Notes under the pieces: generated by a model | The model's input: only the letters and a program-made list of their open reading frames with translations | What the model was told of the DNA's origin: nothing | Databases searched by the model: none | Part shown: positions 8,430 to 18,800 of the stretch, piece after piece | How positions within the stretch are numbered: the stretch's first letter is position 1 | Layout of the letters: every line of letters begins with the position of its first letter | Program-made: the position numbers and the translations under genes | Assembly: GCA_027078745.1 (NCBI GenBank) | Contig: JALWWO010000019.1 | Location: 155,872-219,871 of the forward strand | Length of the DNA stretch: 64,000 nucleotides | Direction: 5' to 3' | Source of the DNA: Chromatiaceae bacterium | GTDB taxonomy: Bacteria > Pseudomonadota > Gammaproteobacteria > Chromatiales > Chromatiaceae

Positions 8430-8984
8430 ATGAAAACCTCCCTGAGATTCCTCTTACCCCTGGGGCTATTTATCGGGCTCGCCGCCCTGCTGTTCTACGG
8501 CCTGAAGCTGGATCCCCGCAAGGTGCCCTCTCCCTTGGTGGGCAAACCCGTGCCCCAGTTCGTGCTGCCTACCTTGGAAGATCCCGACCGCACCGTTTCC
8601 GATGCAGATCTTCGGGGCAAGGTCTCTTTGGTGAACGTTTGGGCCTCCTGGTGTGTGTCCTGCCGCGCGGAACATGCCCAGCTCATGCGGCTGTCCCGCA
8701 CCCTGAAAGAGGTGCAGATCTTCGGCTTGAACTGGAAGGATCGGGCGGAAGATGCCCTGCGGATGCTCCGCTTGTCGGGCAATCCCTATGTGGTCAATGC
8801 CTATGATCCGGAAAATCAGGTGGGCATCGATTGGGGGGTGTACGGCGCGCCGGAAACTTTCCTAGTAGATCAGCGGGGCATCATCTGCTACAAGCAGATC
8901 GGGCCCATCGGGCCGGACACCTGGGAACAGGAACTCGCCCCCTGGATCGATCTGAAGACAAGAACTTGCCGGGAACCAAACTGA
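8430..8984 (+). CDS. ccmG: Thiol-disulfide reductant CcmG (DsbE)
   Basis: A 184-residue periplasmic thioredoxin-like protein with an N-terminal membrane anchor (residues 6-24). It keeps apocytochrome haem-binding cysteines reduced with CcmH. The active site is W-A-S-W-C75-V-S-C78-R-A-E-H; the more usual CcmG dipeptide is PT or VP, so the V-S pair is a variant. Also visible are DSDxDLRGK-like VSDADLRGKVSLVNVW and the cis-Pro region GVYGAPETFLVD. Its stop shares one base with the ccmH start. Confidence 0.93.
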   Translation: MKTSLRFLLPLGLFIGLAALLFYGLKLDPRKVPSPLVGKPVPQFVLPTLEDPDRTVSDADLRGKVSLVNVWASWCVSCRAEHAQLMRLSRTLKEVQIFGLNWKDRAEDALRMLRLSGNPYVVNAYDPENQVGIDWGVYGAPETFLVDQRGIICYKQIGPIGPDTWEQELAPWIDLKTRTCREPN

Positions 8985-9457
8985 TGCGCTTATACCTGTT
9001 GGGACTGCTCGCCCTGTTCTCTTCCGTCACGGCTGCCTACACCCTGGAGCAATTCCAGTTCGACGACCCTAAGCAGACCCTGCAGTTCCAAAAGCTCATC
9101 GAGGAATTGCGCTGCCTGGTCTGCCAGAACGAATCCTTAGCGAGTTCCCAAGCGGATCTGGCGCAGGATCTCCGCGCAGAAGTCTACGAGATGATGCAAT
9201 CGGGAAAATCTCGGGAGGAGATCGTGGATTTCCTGGTGGCCCGCTACGGGGACTTCGTGCTCTATGATCCCCCCCTGAAGCCCGCTACTTATCCCCTGTG
9301 GTTCGGTCCCTTGCTCCTGGGGATTCTCGGATTGCTGATCTGGGTGCGGGTGATCCGTAGCAAGAAAAGGGCGGCGGATCGGGAGCTTTCGGAAGCGGAA
9401 AGGCAGCGGTTGCAAGAATTGCTCCAGGATGCAGACGGGGATGGGAAGCAAGCATGA
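8984..9457 (+). CDS. ccmH: Cytochrome c maturation thiol protein CcmH
   Basis: A 157-residue protein with a signal peptide (residues 1-18), the redox motif L-R-C44-L-V-C47-Q-N-E-S-L-A-S-S-Q-A-D-L-A, a conserved RYGDFVLYDPP strand and one C-terminal transmembrane helix (about 105-124). CcmH takes part in reducing the apocytochrome CxxCH. This is the single-domain form; the TPR part is encoded separately by the next gene (ccmI). ATG at 8984 starts inside the ccmG stop (TGATG). The stop overlaps the ccmI ATG by 4 bases. Confidence 0.95.
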   Translation: MRLYLLGLLALFSSVTAAYTLEQFQFDDPKQTLQFQKLIEELRCLVCQNESLASSQADLAQDLRAEVYEMMQSGKSREEIVDFLVARYGDFVLYDPPLKPATYPLWFGPLLLGILGLLIWVRVIRSKKRAADRELSEAERQRLQELLQDADGDGKQA

Positions 9458-10731
9458 CCATTTTTTGGATACTCGCGGCGGGATTCACGGGGATTGCAGT
9501 GCTGTTCGCCGTCGTTCCCTTGCTCAGCAAACCCAAGGACTCCGCAGGACTGGATCAAGATCAGCTCAATCTGCGGATCTTCCAGCAGCAGTTGCGGGAA
9601 TTGGATGAGGATCTGGCAGCGGGCAATCTGGATCGGACCCAGTACAAAGCGGCTCGCAGAGATCTGGAGCGAGAATTATTGTATGACCTGGATCATCCGG
9701 AAGAGGCTCGTGCTGCTTCCCGTGGGATTGCGCCGGTGCTCGCCCTGTCTCTCGCCTTGGCCCTCCCCGCCTTCGCCTTCGGGCTGTACAGCTATTTGGG
9801 CGATCCTCAGATTATCCCCCGCTTGGCCACCGCCACACAGGATGTTCCCGACCACAGCGGCGCGGGCATAACGGGTCGGCCCCTGCCCTCCTTGGAAGAG
9901 CTGGTCCAGCGGCTTGCGGAGCGAATGGAACAACATCCGGACAATCTGGAAGGCTGGCTCATGCTGGGCCGTTCCTACTTCGCTTTGAATCAACCCAAGA
10001 AAGCGTTGGCCGCCCTAGAACGGGCCTATGCCTTGGATGCCCATCATCCGGCTGTGCTCTTGGCCTATGCCCAAGCCCTGGCCGCCAATGCGGGCGGGGA
10101 TTTTTCCGGTCGCCCGGAGACACTCCTCGATCAGGTGTTGGCCCGAGAGCCGAACAATCAGACCGCCCGTTGGCTCAAGGGGGTAGCTGCCTATCAGGCG
10201 GGAGACTTCCCTGAAGCAGTGAAGCGTTGGGAAACCCTGCGGGCGGAACTGCAAGCCAATCATCAGGATACCGGGGAATTGGAAACCATGATCGCAGCAG
10301 CCCGCCGGAAAGCCGGGTTGTCGCCGGAATCGGAAACCCGCGCCGATCCGGTATCCAAGCCCTCTGCCTCAGGAACCGATGACAGGGTGCAACTGGAAGT
10401 GCGGGTCAGTTTGGATGAGGCTCTTTGGAAACAAGCGGATGTAAACGACCGCTTGTTCATCTATGCGAAAGCGGCTTCCGGCCCGCCCATGCCCTTGGCG
10501 GTGAAGCAGCTCAAGGTGGGGGATCTGCCCGCCACCGTGGTCTTGGATGACAGCCTGGCCCTGATGCCTGCCCTGCGCCTCTCCCAGTTCTCCCAAGTCA
10601 TCCTGGGCGCCCGCATCGCCAAGAGCGGCCAAGCCACGCCCCAACCCGGAGATCTGGAAGGGGAGGTGGGGCCGCTGGCGGTGCCCCGATCGGAACCTGT
10701 CGAACTGGTCATCGATCGGGTTCGCCCTTGA
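9454..10731 (+). CDS. ccmI: Cytochrome c maturation chaperone CcmI
   Basis: A 425-residue inner-membrane protein that binds apocytochromes c through TPR repeats. Two transmembrane helices lie at about 1-23 and 90-110, separated by the CcmI-typical coiled segment (NLRIFQQQLRELDEDLAAGNL, YKAARRDLERELLYDL). TPR motifs run from about 150 to 290 (LEGWLMLGRSYFALNQPKKALAAL, HPAVLLAYAQALAA). The C-terminal beta-rich domain (VQLEVRVSLDEAL, LFIYAKAASGPPMPLAVKQL) is the periplasmic apocytochrome-binding part. Its stop overlaps the TTG of the following isomerase gene, showing that the operon continues past ccm. Confidence 0.92.
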   Translation: MTIFWILAAGFTGIAVLFAVVPLLSKPKDSAGLDQDQLNLRIFQQQLRELDEDLAAGNLDRTQYKAARRDLERELLYDLDHPEEARAASRGIAPVLALSLALALPAFAFGLYSYLGDPQIIPRLATATQDVPDHSGAGITGRPLPSLEELVQRLAERMEQHPDNLEGWLMLGRSYFALNQPKKALAALERAYALDAHHPAVLLAYAQALAANAGGDFSGRPETLLDQVLAREPNNQTARWLKGVAAYQAGDFPEAVKRWETLRAELQANHQDTGELETMIAAARRKAGLSPESETRADPVSKPSASGTDDRVQLEVRVSLDEALWKQADVNDRLFIYAKAASGPPMPLAVKQLKVGDLPATVVLDDSLALMPALRLSQFSQVILGARIAKSGQATPQPGDLEGEVGPLAVPRSEPVELVIDRVRP

Positions 10732-11294
10732 GGTCCATCGCCCAGATCCTCGACGAACATATTCGGATCGCGGCGGCCCTTCGCCCCCAGCTCCCCCAGA
10801 TTCAGGGGATGGCCGAGCGCATGATCCATTGCCTCCAGCAGGGAGGGCGGATCTATTGGTTGGGCAACGGGGGCAGCGCAGCGGATGCCCAGCATCTCGC
10901 CGCCGAGCTCGTGGGCCGTTTCGCGCGCTGGCGGCCGGGTCTGGCTTCTATCGCGCTGACTACAGATACTTCCGCCCTCACTGCGATCAGCAATGATCTG
11001 GGCTTCGAACAGGTCTTCGCCCGTCAGGTGGAAGCCCTGTGCCGTCCGCCGGATCTGGTCATCGGCATCAGCACCTCGGGGAACAGTCCCAACGTGATCC
11101 GCGCCCTGGAAACCGCTCGGCACAAGGCGCTGCAAACCCTGGGGCTGAGCGGACGGGATGGAGGTCGATTGCAAGCGCTGGCGGATCTGTGCTTAGTCGT
11201 GCCCGCAGAGGACACGGCCCGCATTCAGGAGATGCACATCCTCATCGGCCATATGCTCTGTGAACTGGTGGAAACCCGATTGGCGGAGGGATAA
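10728..11294 (+). CDS. SIS-domain phosphoheptose isomerase / DiaA-like protein
   Basis: A 188-residue SIS-domain protein. GmhA makes D-glycero-D-manno-heptose 7-phosphate from sedoheptulose 7-phosphate for LPS inner core; the paralogue DiaA helps DnaA-dependent initiation. Shared motifs are NGGSAADAQHLAAEL (about 48-62), GISTSGNSPNVI (about 111-122) and the C-terminal EMHILIGHMLCELVE. The neighbourhood (lapB, galU, large glycosyltransferase) favours envelope sugar metabolism, but GmhA and DiaA cannot be told apart from motifs alone. The start is TTG at 10728, overlapping the ccmI stop as TTGA; no in-frame ATG occurs early enough to keep the N-terminal helix. Confidence 0.82.
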   Translation: MRSIAQILDEHIRIAAALRPQLPQIQGMAERMIHCLQQGGRIYWLGNGGSAADAQHLAAELVGRFARWRPGLASIALTTDTSALTAISNDLGFEQVFARQVEALCRPPDLVIGISTSGNSPNVIRALETARHKALQTLGLSGRDGGRLQALADLCLVVPAEDTARIQEMHILIGHMLCELVETRLAEG

Positions 11295-11296
11295 GC

Positions 11297-13102
11297 ATGT
11301 GCGGCATCTGTGGGGAAATTCGGTTCGACGGCGCACCGGCAGATCTGGGAGCCATTCACCGCATGATGAGCGCTTTGGAACGGCGGGGACCGGATCACGG
11401 GGGCAGCTGGAGCGATGGGCAGTTAGGCTTGGGGCATCGGCGGTTGGCCATTCTGGATCTCTCCGTTCGCGCCAATCAACCCATGGTGGATTCCGCCCTG
11501 GGCCTGAGCCTGGTGTTCAACGGTACCATCTACAACTACCGCGACTTGCGGAAGACCCTGCAAGCCAAGGGCTATCAATTTTTCTCTGAAGGGGATACCG
11601 AGGTCATCCTCAAGGCCTGGCATGCCTGGGGCACGGACTGCGTGAGCCGTCTGCACGGCATGTTCGCCTTTGCTCTCTGGGATGCGACACAGAAAATCTG
11701 CTTTCTCGCCCGGGATCGGTTCGGGATCAAGCCCTTGTACTGGACCAGGACCCAAAACTATTTCCGCTTCGCTTCCAACACCCAAGCCCTGCTGCGGGCG
11801 GGCGGGGTGGATCGAAGCTTGGATCCCATCGCCCTGCACCATCTGTTCACGCTCCACGGGGTGGTGCCCGCGCCCAGAACCATTTTGCAGGGCATTCGCA
11901 AGCTGCCTCCCGCCCATTGGCTGCGCATCGACGCTCACGGGCAGACTACCGAGCAAGCCTATTGGCAACTGGAAGCTAAGCGTCCGGAAACGCCTCTGAC
12001 CGAAGGGGAATGGATCGAGGCCATTGAAGCAGAATTGCGGGCGGCGGTGCGGCGGCGCAACGAGGTGGCGGATGTACCCGTAGGGATATTGCTCTCCGGC
12101 GGGTTGGATTCCAGCCTGCTGGTGGCCCTGCTGGCGGAATCGGGGGTGCGCGATCTGCGGACCTTTTCCGTGGGCTTTGAGGACACGCCGGAGGAACGGG
12201 GTAGCGAGTTCGAATATTCAGATCAGGTGGTGGCGCACTATGGCACCCGCCATCAGAAGATTCCCATTCCCAACGAGGAGGTGTTGGCTCGCCTGCCCGA
12301 AGCGGTGGATGCCATGGCAGAACCCATGTTCGGCCAAGATGCGGTGGCGTTCTACCTGTTGGGGGAGCGGGTGGCTCGGGAAGTCAAGGTGGTTCAGTCC
12401 GGCCAGGGAGCGGATGAAGTGTTCGGGGGCTACTTCTGGTATCCCCGCATCCAGGCGGAAACTCAGGGCAGCTGGCTGGAGCGCTTTCGCAAGCACTATT
12501 TCGACCGAGATCAAGAAGAATATTTGGAACTGGTCAGCGCGCCTTATCGGGGACCGGATCACACCAGCCATTTGATCGAACGATTGTTACATCAGCCCGG
12601 GGCGGACAGCCTGATGGATGCGGTGCTGCGCATGGATGTGACCACCCTCATCGTGGATGATCCCGTGAAGCGGGTGGACAACATGACCATGGCTTGGGGG
12701 CTAGAAGCGCGAGTGCCCTTCCTCGATCAAGCATTGGTGCGCCTAGCCGCCCGCTGTCCGCCAGAACTCAAGCTGCGGGATGGCGGCAAGTATCCCCTCA
12801 AACGGATCGCCCAGGCCCTGTTGCCTCCGAGCATCATCCACCGGCCCAAGGGTTATTTCCCCGTGCCCGCCCTGAAATATGTGCGGGGTCCTTTTCTCAG
12901 CATGATGCGGGAAATCCTGCATTCCCAAGCCTGTCGGGAACGGGGCCTCTATAACCGCGCCTATGTGGATCGATTGCTCGCAGCGCCGGACCAGCACCAT
13001 ACTCGCATTCTGGGCAACAAGCTCTGGCATCTGGCTCTGCTGGAACTCTGGCTGCAACGACTGGATGCCCTGAGCAGCACCGAGCGCGGAATGGGGCCGT
13101 GA
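11297..13102 (+). CDS. Asparagine synthase-like amidotransferase, NAGGN type likely
   Basis: A 601-residue class II glutamine amidotransferase. Cys2 is the glutaminase nucleophile (MCGICGEIRFDG), with RRGPD, NGTIYNY and GDTE in the N-terminal domain (1 to about 210). The synthetase domain has the PP-loop SGGLDSS near 266-272. Plain AsnB makes asparagine from aspartate. However, MCGICGEIRFDG, LHGVVPAPRTILQGIRKLPPA and QSGQGADEVFGGYFWYP match, from memory, the N-acetylglutaminylglutamine amide amidotransferase group that makes an osmoprotectant dipeptide. The synthase (ngg) and peptidase that usually accompany it are not in this window. It is 2 bases after the isomerase gene and overlaps lapB by 4 bases. 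Confidence 0.85.
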   Translation: MCGICGEIRFDGAPADLGAIHRMMSALERRGPDHGGSWSDGQLGLGHRRLAILDLSVRANQPMVDSALGLSLVFNGTIYNYRDLRKTLQAKGYQFFSEGDTEVILKAWHAWGTDCVSRLHGMFAFALWDATQKICFLARDRFGIKPLYWTRTQNYFRFASNTQALLRAGGVDRSLDPIALHHLFTLHGVVPAPRTILQGIRKLPPAHWLRIDAHGQTTEQAYWQLEAKRPETPLTEGEWIEAIEAELRAAVRRRNEVADVPVGILLSGGLDSSLLVALLAESGVRDLRTFSVGFEDTPEERGSEFEYSDQVVAHYGTRHQKIPIPNEEVLARLPEAVDAMAEPMFGQDAVAFYLLGERVAREVKVVQSGQGADEVFGGYFWYPRIQAETQGSWLERFRKHYFDRDQEEYLELVSAPYRGPDHTSHLIERLLHQPGADSLMDAVLRMDVTTLIVDDPVKRVDNMTMAWGLEARVPFLDQALVRLAARCPPELKLRDGGKYPLKRIAQALLPPSIIHRPKGYFPVPALKYVRGPFLSMMREILHSQACRERGLYNRAYVDRLLAAPDQHHTRILGNKLWHLALLELWLQRLDALSSTERGMGP

Positions 13103-14265
13103 TCGAATGGCTGTTTTTCCTGCTTCCCCTGGCGGCGGCTTCCGGCTGGTGGGCAGCGAAGCGGAGCGCGGAACGCGCGGCTAAGACTTCCGGACCGGAT
13201 CCTGCCTATTTTCATGGGCTCAACTATCTGCTGGACGAACAGCCGGATAAGGCCATCGAGGTCTTTCTCCAGCTCGCCGACGACGGGGAGACCGCAGAAA
13301 TTCAACTCGCCCTCGGCGGTCTATTCCGGCGTCGGGGGGAAGTGGATCGGGCGATTCGCATGCATCAGGGTCTGATCGCGCAGTCCCGCCTGGCCCCCTC
13401 CCTGCGCGCCCTCGCCCTCTACGAACTTGGACAAGATTATTTGCAAGCGGGACTTCTGGACCGCGCGGAAGCCCTCTTCCAAGAACTGGTTACCCTGGAG
13501 GCCTACAGTGCTAGGGCCTTGGAAGGCTTGCTCACCATCTATCAGCAGGAACGGGAATGGGAGCAGTGCATCGCGGTAGCCCGGAAGCTCCAGGCATGCA
13601 CGGGAAAACCCATGGGAGCGGAGATCGCCCACTATCATTGTGAGCTAGCGGAAGCAGCCTGGCGCAGGGGCGATGAGGCAGCCGGAGAAAAGGCCCTGGC
13701 CGATGCTCTATCCTCGGATCCCCACTGCACAAGAGCGCTCCTACTGCAAGTGCATCGTTCTCTCAAACAGCATCAACCCCAGACGGCCTTGGCACTGTTG
13801 CGCCGAGAGGATGCGGACGCCCTGGGTTTTCTGAGTGAGATCCTGCCGGCTCTGGCCGCTTGCTACGGAGGGCGACCGGCAGAAGAATGGATAGCTGCCC
13901 TCCGACAGCTCGATGACGGTTCGGGCAACACCGCGCTGCGGTTATATCTGGGCGAGGCCCTGAAGAGGGCGGCAGGTCCCGAGGCGGCCGCTGATCTGTT
14001 GATGGCTCACCTTCATCGCTATGCGGATCTGGTCGTTATGGAACCGCTGCTCCGCCTCGCCGAGCAAGAAACCCAGGAACCTCGGTTGCGGCAATATCTG
14101 CGCACCCTCGCCCGAGCGATCCACCATGTGCAAGCGCAACAGCCCCGCTATCGCTGCGAGCATTGCGGATTCCAAGGCCATCATCTCCATTGGCAGTGCC
14201 CAGGCTGTCGGCATTGGGGTAGTATGCGACCCCCCAGCCCCCCGAAGATGGACGCTTCTGCATGA
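13099..14265 (+). CDS. lapB: Lipopolysaccharide assembly protein LapB (YciM)
   Basis: A 388-residue inner-membrane TPR protein. LapB regulates LpxC turnover by FtsH and coordinates LPS assembly. The N-terminal anchor is [24 protein letters not shown]. Repeated TPR units span about 35-330 ([23 protein letters not shown] is the family-typical first repeat). The rubredoxin-like metal-binding end is C-E-H-C-G-F then C-P-G-C-R-H-W-G (about 352-375). Start GTG at 13099 overlaps the previous stop as GTGA. Followed by pyrF with a 4-base overlap, the conserved gammaproteobacterial lapB-pyrF order. Confidence 0.95.
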   Translation: MIEWLFFLLPLAAASGWWAAKRSAERAAKTSGPDPAYFHGLNYLLDEQPDKAIEVFLQLADDGETAEIQLALGGLFRRRGEVDRAIRMHQGLIAQSRLAPSLRALALYELGQDYLQAGLLDRAEALFQELVTLEAYSARALEGLLTIYQQEREWEQCIAVARKLQACTGKPMGAEIAHYHCELAEAAWRRGDEAAGEKALADALSSDPHCTRALLLQVHRSLKQHQPQTALALLRREDADALGFLSEILPALAACYGGRPAEEWIAALRQLDDGSGNTALRLYLGEALKRAAGPEAAADLLMAHLHRYADLVVMEPLLRLAEQETQEPRLRQYLRTLARAIHHVQAQQPRYRCEHCGFQGHHLHWQCPGCRHWGSMRPPSPPKMDASA

Positions 14266-14957
14266 GTGCCAATCCTCGCCTCCTCATCGCCCTGGATTTT
14301 CCGAGCGCAACCCAAGCCCTCGCTTTGGCAGCGCAGCTGGATCCAAACCGCTGCCGGCTCAAGGTGGGCAAGGAACTCTTCACCCGCGCCGGGCCCGCCT
14401 TGATCGAGCGCTTGCAGGGTGCGGGCTTCCAAATCTTTCTGGATCTGAAATTCCATGACATCCCCAACACGGTGGCAGCCGCCTGCCGCGCGGCGGCGGA
14501 TCTGGGGGTTTGGATGCTGAATGTGCACGCTTCCGGCGGTCCTGCCATGCTGGAAGCAGCGCGGGAAGCCTTGGCCGCCTATGCCCAGCCCCCGAAACTC
14601 ATCGCCGTCACCCTGCTCACCAGTTTGAGCGCTTCGGATCTGCGAGCCATCGGCTGTTCGGGCGATCCCCTGGAACGGGTGCTCTTGCTGGCAAAGCTGG
14701 CTCAGGAAGCGGGTTTGGATGGTATCGTCTGTTCCCCTCGGGAAGCCGCCGAGGTGCGGGCGGCTTTGGGCAGGGATTTCCTGCTGGTCACCCCGGGGGT
14801 GCGTCCTCGGGGGGCGGATTTGGGAGATCAAAAGCGGGTGATGACCCCGGCGGAAGCCCTGGCCGCCGGCGCGGATTATCTGGTCATCGGGCGCCCTATC
14901 ACCGCTGCGCCGGATCCTCTGGCCGCTCTGAATACGATTGAGGAAACCCTATCATGA
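14262..14957 (+). CDS. pyrF: Orotidine 5'-phosphate decarboxylase
   Basis: A 231-residue TIM-barrel enzyme that decarboxylates OMP to UMP, the last step of de novo pyrimidine synthesis. Visible are LIALDFPS (substrate-binding Asp on strand 1), [10 protein letters not shown], the catalytic tetrad segment [13 protein letters not shown] (Asp-x-Lys-x-x-Asp), VNVHASGG-like [17 protein letters not shown], and the phosphate-binding end TPGVRP and VIGRPIT. Length is normal. It overlaps lapB and galU by 4 bases each; UMP supply for UDP-glucose (galU) is a sensible pairing. Confidence 0.97.
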   Translation: MSANPRLLIALDFPSATQALALAAQLDPNRCRLKVGKELFTRAGPALIERLQGAGFQIFLDLKFHDIPNTVAAACRAAADLGVWMLNVHASGGPAMLEAAREALAAYAQPPKLIAVTLLTSLSASDLRAIGCSGDPLERVLLLAKLAQEAGLDGIVCSPREAAEVRAALGRDFLLVTPGVRPRGADLGDQKRVMTPAEALAAGADYLVIGRPITAAPDPLAALNTIEETLS

Positions 14958-15832
14958 ACAGAAAACCCATCCGAAAGGCAGTCTTTCCGGTGGCCGGACT
15001 GGGCACCCGCTTTCTCCCCGCCACCAAGGCAAGCCCTAAGGAAATGCTGCCCATCGTGGATAAGCCCTTGATCCAATATGCGGCGGAAGAGGCTGAGGAA
15101 GCGGGACTTCGGCAACTGATCTTCATCACCGGACGCGCCAAGCGGTCCATCGAAGATCATTTCGATAAGGCCTATGAGCTGGAGATGGCATTACAGCGCA
15201 GCGGCAAGGAAAAACTGCTGGAAATCGTGCAGAACATCTTGCCCCCGGAAGTGAGCTGTATCTACATCCGGCAAGCGGAAGCCCTGGGATTGGGGCATGC
15301 GGTGCGCTGCGCCCAACCCGCCGTGGGAGAAGAAGCCTTCGCGGTGCTGTTGGCGGACGATCTCATCCGAGGCACTTCAAAAGGGGCCATCGCCCAGCTT
15401 TCCGCGCTGTACGAACGCTTCGGGTGCAGCGTGCTCTGTGTGGAAGAAGTACCGCCTGAAGAAACCCATCGCTATGGCATCGTGCAGACGAAACCCGGTC
15501 CTCAGGGCACCCTGCGGGTGGTCTCCATCGTGGAAAAACCCGCGCCGGAAACTGCCCCCTCCAATCTCGCCGTGATCGGTCGCTATCTGCTCAGCCCTCG
15601 GATCTTCGCGAAGCTGGATCAGACTCCCAGGGGAGCCAACGGGGAAATCCAGCTCACGGATGCCATCTCCGCATTGCTCCAAGAAGAGTTGGTCCTCGCC
15701 CATCCCCTTCAGGGCAAGCGCTATGATTGCGGCAGCAAGCTGGGTTATCTGAAAGCCCAGGTGGAATATGGCTTAGCCCATGGGGAGCTGAGAGAGGCGT
15801 TCCGGCAATATCTGCGCACGCAACGCTTCTAG
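14954..15832 (+). CDS. galU: UTP-glucose-1-phosphate uridylyltransferase
   Basis: A 292-residue nucleotidyltransferase making UDP-glucose from glucose-1-phosphate and UTP. The diagnostic N-terminus is [37 protein letters not shown] (seen at about 11-48), with LLADDLI for the metal site and [10 protein letters not shown] and GEIQLTDAI later. The ATG overlaps the pyrF stop (ATGA). The stop overlaps by 3 bases the stop of the convergent giant glycosyltransferase gene, leaving no room for a terminator outside coding DNA. Confidence 0.96.
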   Translation: MNRKPIRKAVFPVAGLGTRFLPATKASPKEMLPIVDKPLIQYAAEEAEEAGLRQLIFITGRAKRSIEDHFDKAYELEMALQRSGKEKLLEIVQNILPPEVSCIYIRQAEALGLGHAVRCAQPAVGEEAFAVLLADDLIRGTSKGAIAQLSALYERFGCSVLCVEEVPPEETHRYGIVQTKPGPQGTLRVVSIVEKPAPETAPSNLAVIGRYLLSPRIFAKLDQTPRGANGEIQLTDAISALLQEELVLAHPLQGKRYDCGSKLGYLKAQVEYGLAHGELREAFRQYLRTQRF

Positions 15833-18800
15833 AGCCCTAGCGAGGAGAAGATCTCCAGCAAACGGCGACGAGCGGTTTCTGAGGAAAACCGAGTGCGCAC
15901 GTTTTCCAAGCCCGCCTGAGAAAGCCGATTCCAGAGGTCGGCATCTTCATAGAGCCGCAGGATCTCCCGCGCAAAGGCATCTCCAGATTCGGCGATCAGC
16001 ACGTTTTCCCCATGGCGCAGGAACATGCCCTCCACCGCAGCGGGGGTGGCTACCACCGGCAGCCCATAGCTCATGCTCTGGTTTACCTTGCCCTTGACCC
16101 CGGCCCCATACCGAAGGGGCGCGATGGAAATTCGGCAGCCTTCCAGATAGGGTTGCAGATCCTCCACATAGCCCAGCATGTTCAGGCCCGCCCGCTGGCC
16201 GTATGCCCGCAGATCCGCAGGCATCTTGCTGCCGATGATCTGGGCTTGCACTTCGGGAAGCTGAGCGCGCACCTGGGGCCAGATCTCTTCCGCGAAGAAC
16301 TGCACCGCATCCACATTGGGAGGGTGCTGGAACCCCCCCACGAACAGCAGATCCTTCCGCGATGCAAAGGGCTTCACCGGTTCCACCGGATCGTGCACAT
16401 TGCTCAGCACCTGAACCCGGGCTTTCGGGCATTCTCGCGCGAGTAGATCCCGTTCCACTTCGCTGACCACCAAAGTGAGATCGCTTCGCGCGATCACGGT
16501 CATTTCCTCTTCATAGGCCTGCTTCGCCAACTGCCGCGTCTTGGCGCTGCCGTCCAGGGCCGCTTGCCGCCGCAGGCGGAGGAAGTGCAAATCGATGGTA
16601 TCGAACAGGATGTAGACTTGGGGCGCGATGCGCCGGATCAGGTCCACATATTGAATGGCGATATAGTGCCTGCAGAGGACCACCGCATCATATTGGGCGA
16701 GTTGCTCCCGCAGATACTGAGTGACTGAGGTAATGTAGGGCGCATAGAGCACCTCGATGCCCTGTTGCTGTAGCGCCCTCACATAGGGTTCCCGATATTC
16801 CAGATTGTCCGCGACAAAGCTGACTTTCACTTCCATTTGCCGGAGCAATTGGAGCAATCGCCAAGTGCGCAGGGACCCGGAATCCTGATCCGGCGTGAGC
16901 ATACAGGCTTCGATCCACAGAATCCGGCAGCGTGCGTTCCGATCTCGGGCCCGTTCTGGCTGCACCCCGTTTTCCTCATGCTGCGCCAGTCGGGCTGCCC
17001 ATTTCTCTAGAAATCGCTGGCGATTCCGCTGTTGATAGGCCTTGATGCCCGTGCTCTCGTCCGTGCCGTGGGAGATTCCCTCTAGATGCACGATGGCGGC
17101 CTGGGGCTGATAGAGCACCCGATCGCCCTGCTCCTGGAGCTGAAAGCACAGATCTGTGTCCTCGTAATAGGCGGGGGAGAACCGTTCATCGAAGCCCCCC
17201 AGCTCAAGAAACCGTTGGCGGGGGATCAGCAAGCAGGCACCGGAACAATAGTCCACTTCCCGCACATAGTTGAAACGCGGATGGTTTGGATCTTCGCCCC
17301 GGCCGAAGTTCCAAGCGCTGCCATCCCGCCAGACGATGCCCCCCGCTTCCTGTAGGGTACCGTTGGGAAATAGGAGCTTGGCCCCCACGGCGCCCACATG
17401 GGGCCGCGATCGAAAGGCGGATAAGAGGGCCTCCAACCAGCCTGGCTGCACCAGGGTATCGTTGTTCAAGAAGACCAGAAATTCCCCGTTCGCCAGTTCT
17501 GCGGCGCGGTTGCAGGTTTTCAGGAAACCTAAGTTTTCTTCGTTTCGATGGATCCGCAAGTTTTCCACAGAAGCCAGGGCGGCTTGCGCCGGCTCTCCGG
17601 GGAAGGCATCGTCCATGAGGAGGATTTCCAAGGGGATGTCCGGCGTGTGCTGAGCGATGCTTTCCAGACAAGCAAAGGTGACACCGTGCTGGCCGTAGGT
17701 GGGGAGGAGAATGCTCACCTGGGGTTTCGCTGCGCGGGGCAGCTTCAGGGGATGGCAGCGCTGCTTTTGGGCAAGCTCCTCTTGGGAAAGCACGAGGGGC
17801 GGCGGGGTGGACTGTGCGGTTCTCGCCCGTCGGCGGGCTTGCCAAGCTTGGGCCAGGGCAGGCATCCCCCCTTCTTGCAAAAGCCTTCTCGCCCGCTGGA
17901 CGCGGTGGGGGAGCTGCCTGCCGAATGCCTGCGCGCTTCGAAGCGCATCACGGCTCTGTTGGGTGAGCAGGCGCAGGGGATAAGTGAGCTTCCAAAACTG
18001 GCTTTCCTCGAATTCCCGCACCTGGGCCCGCAGGGCGGCCACCGTCCGTTCCAGGTGTTGCACATGGCGGTGATGGGCGAGATCGTAATCGCGCAGGGAT
18101 TGCTTGAGTTCCGCCACTTCTTCGGACAAGCGGTCCCGTTGCTGGCCCCCTTCCCGAAGCTGCCGCCCCTGATCGGCGATTAAGTCTTCCAACTGGGCGA
18201 TCTGGGCTTCCCGCGCTGCGACCTGTGCCCGCAAATCTGCGATCTGCTGTGCTTGCTGTTCCGACCGTTTCACCAGCGCCCGCACCGAGCGAGGCAGCTG
18301 TTCCGCCGCTTCCCATCGCCCTTGCTCCAAGGCGGCGGAAATCAGGGTTTCCAAAGGCGGTGGGGGCGGTCGCCGAGCTTCCGGAAACCGGCATCGATCT
18401 TCCGATAGATCGGGCGGTGCAGTGTCGGGGGGATGCGAGGTTAAACCTTCTAAATATTGCTGAAAGTAGCGTTCAGGTAGATCGGGATCGGGCAATACCG
18501 GCTGGCGATCTTCGGCGGGGGAAAAGCCAGCGGGCAAAGCGAGGAAGCGCAGGTTCCAGGTTTCCGCATCCGTGTCCAAGGGCAGGAGCTGGGCTTGAGG
18601 ATAATCCGATAATCGTTCCGGAAAGGCCCCCAGCTCGGTAGCAACGATGGGCAAACCGGTGCGCTTGGCTGCGGAGAGGGTATAGGAATAGGTTTCCGGC
18701 ACCGAGGCCGGGAAGAAAAAGGCATCGGGTCGTTCCTGTTGGATAAGGGCTGCCAGGGCTTCCGGCGCATATTCTCCGGTGCAGGAAAGATAGGGCTGGA

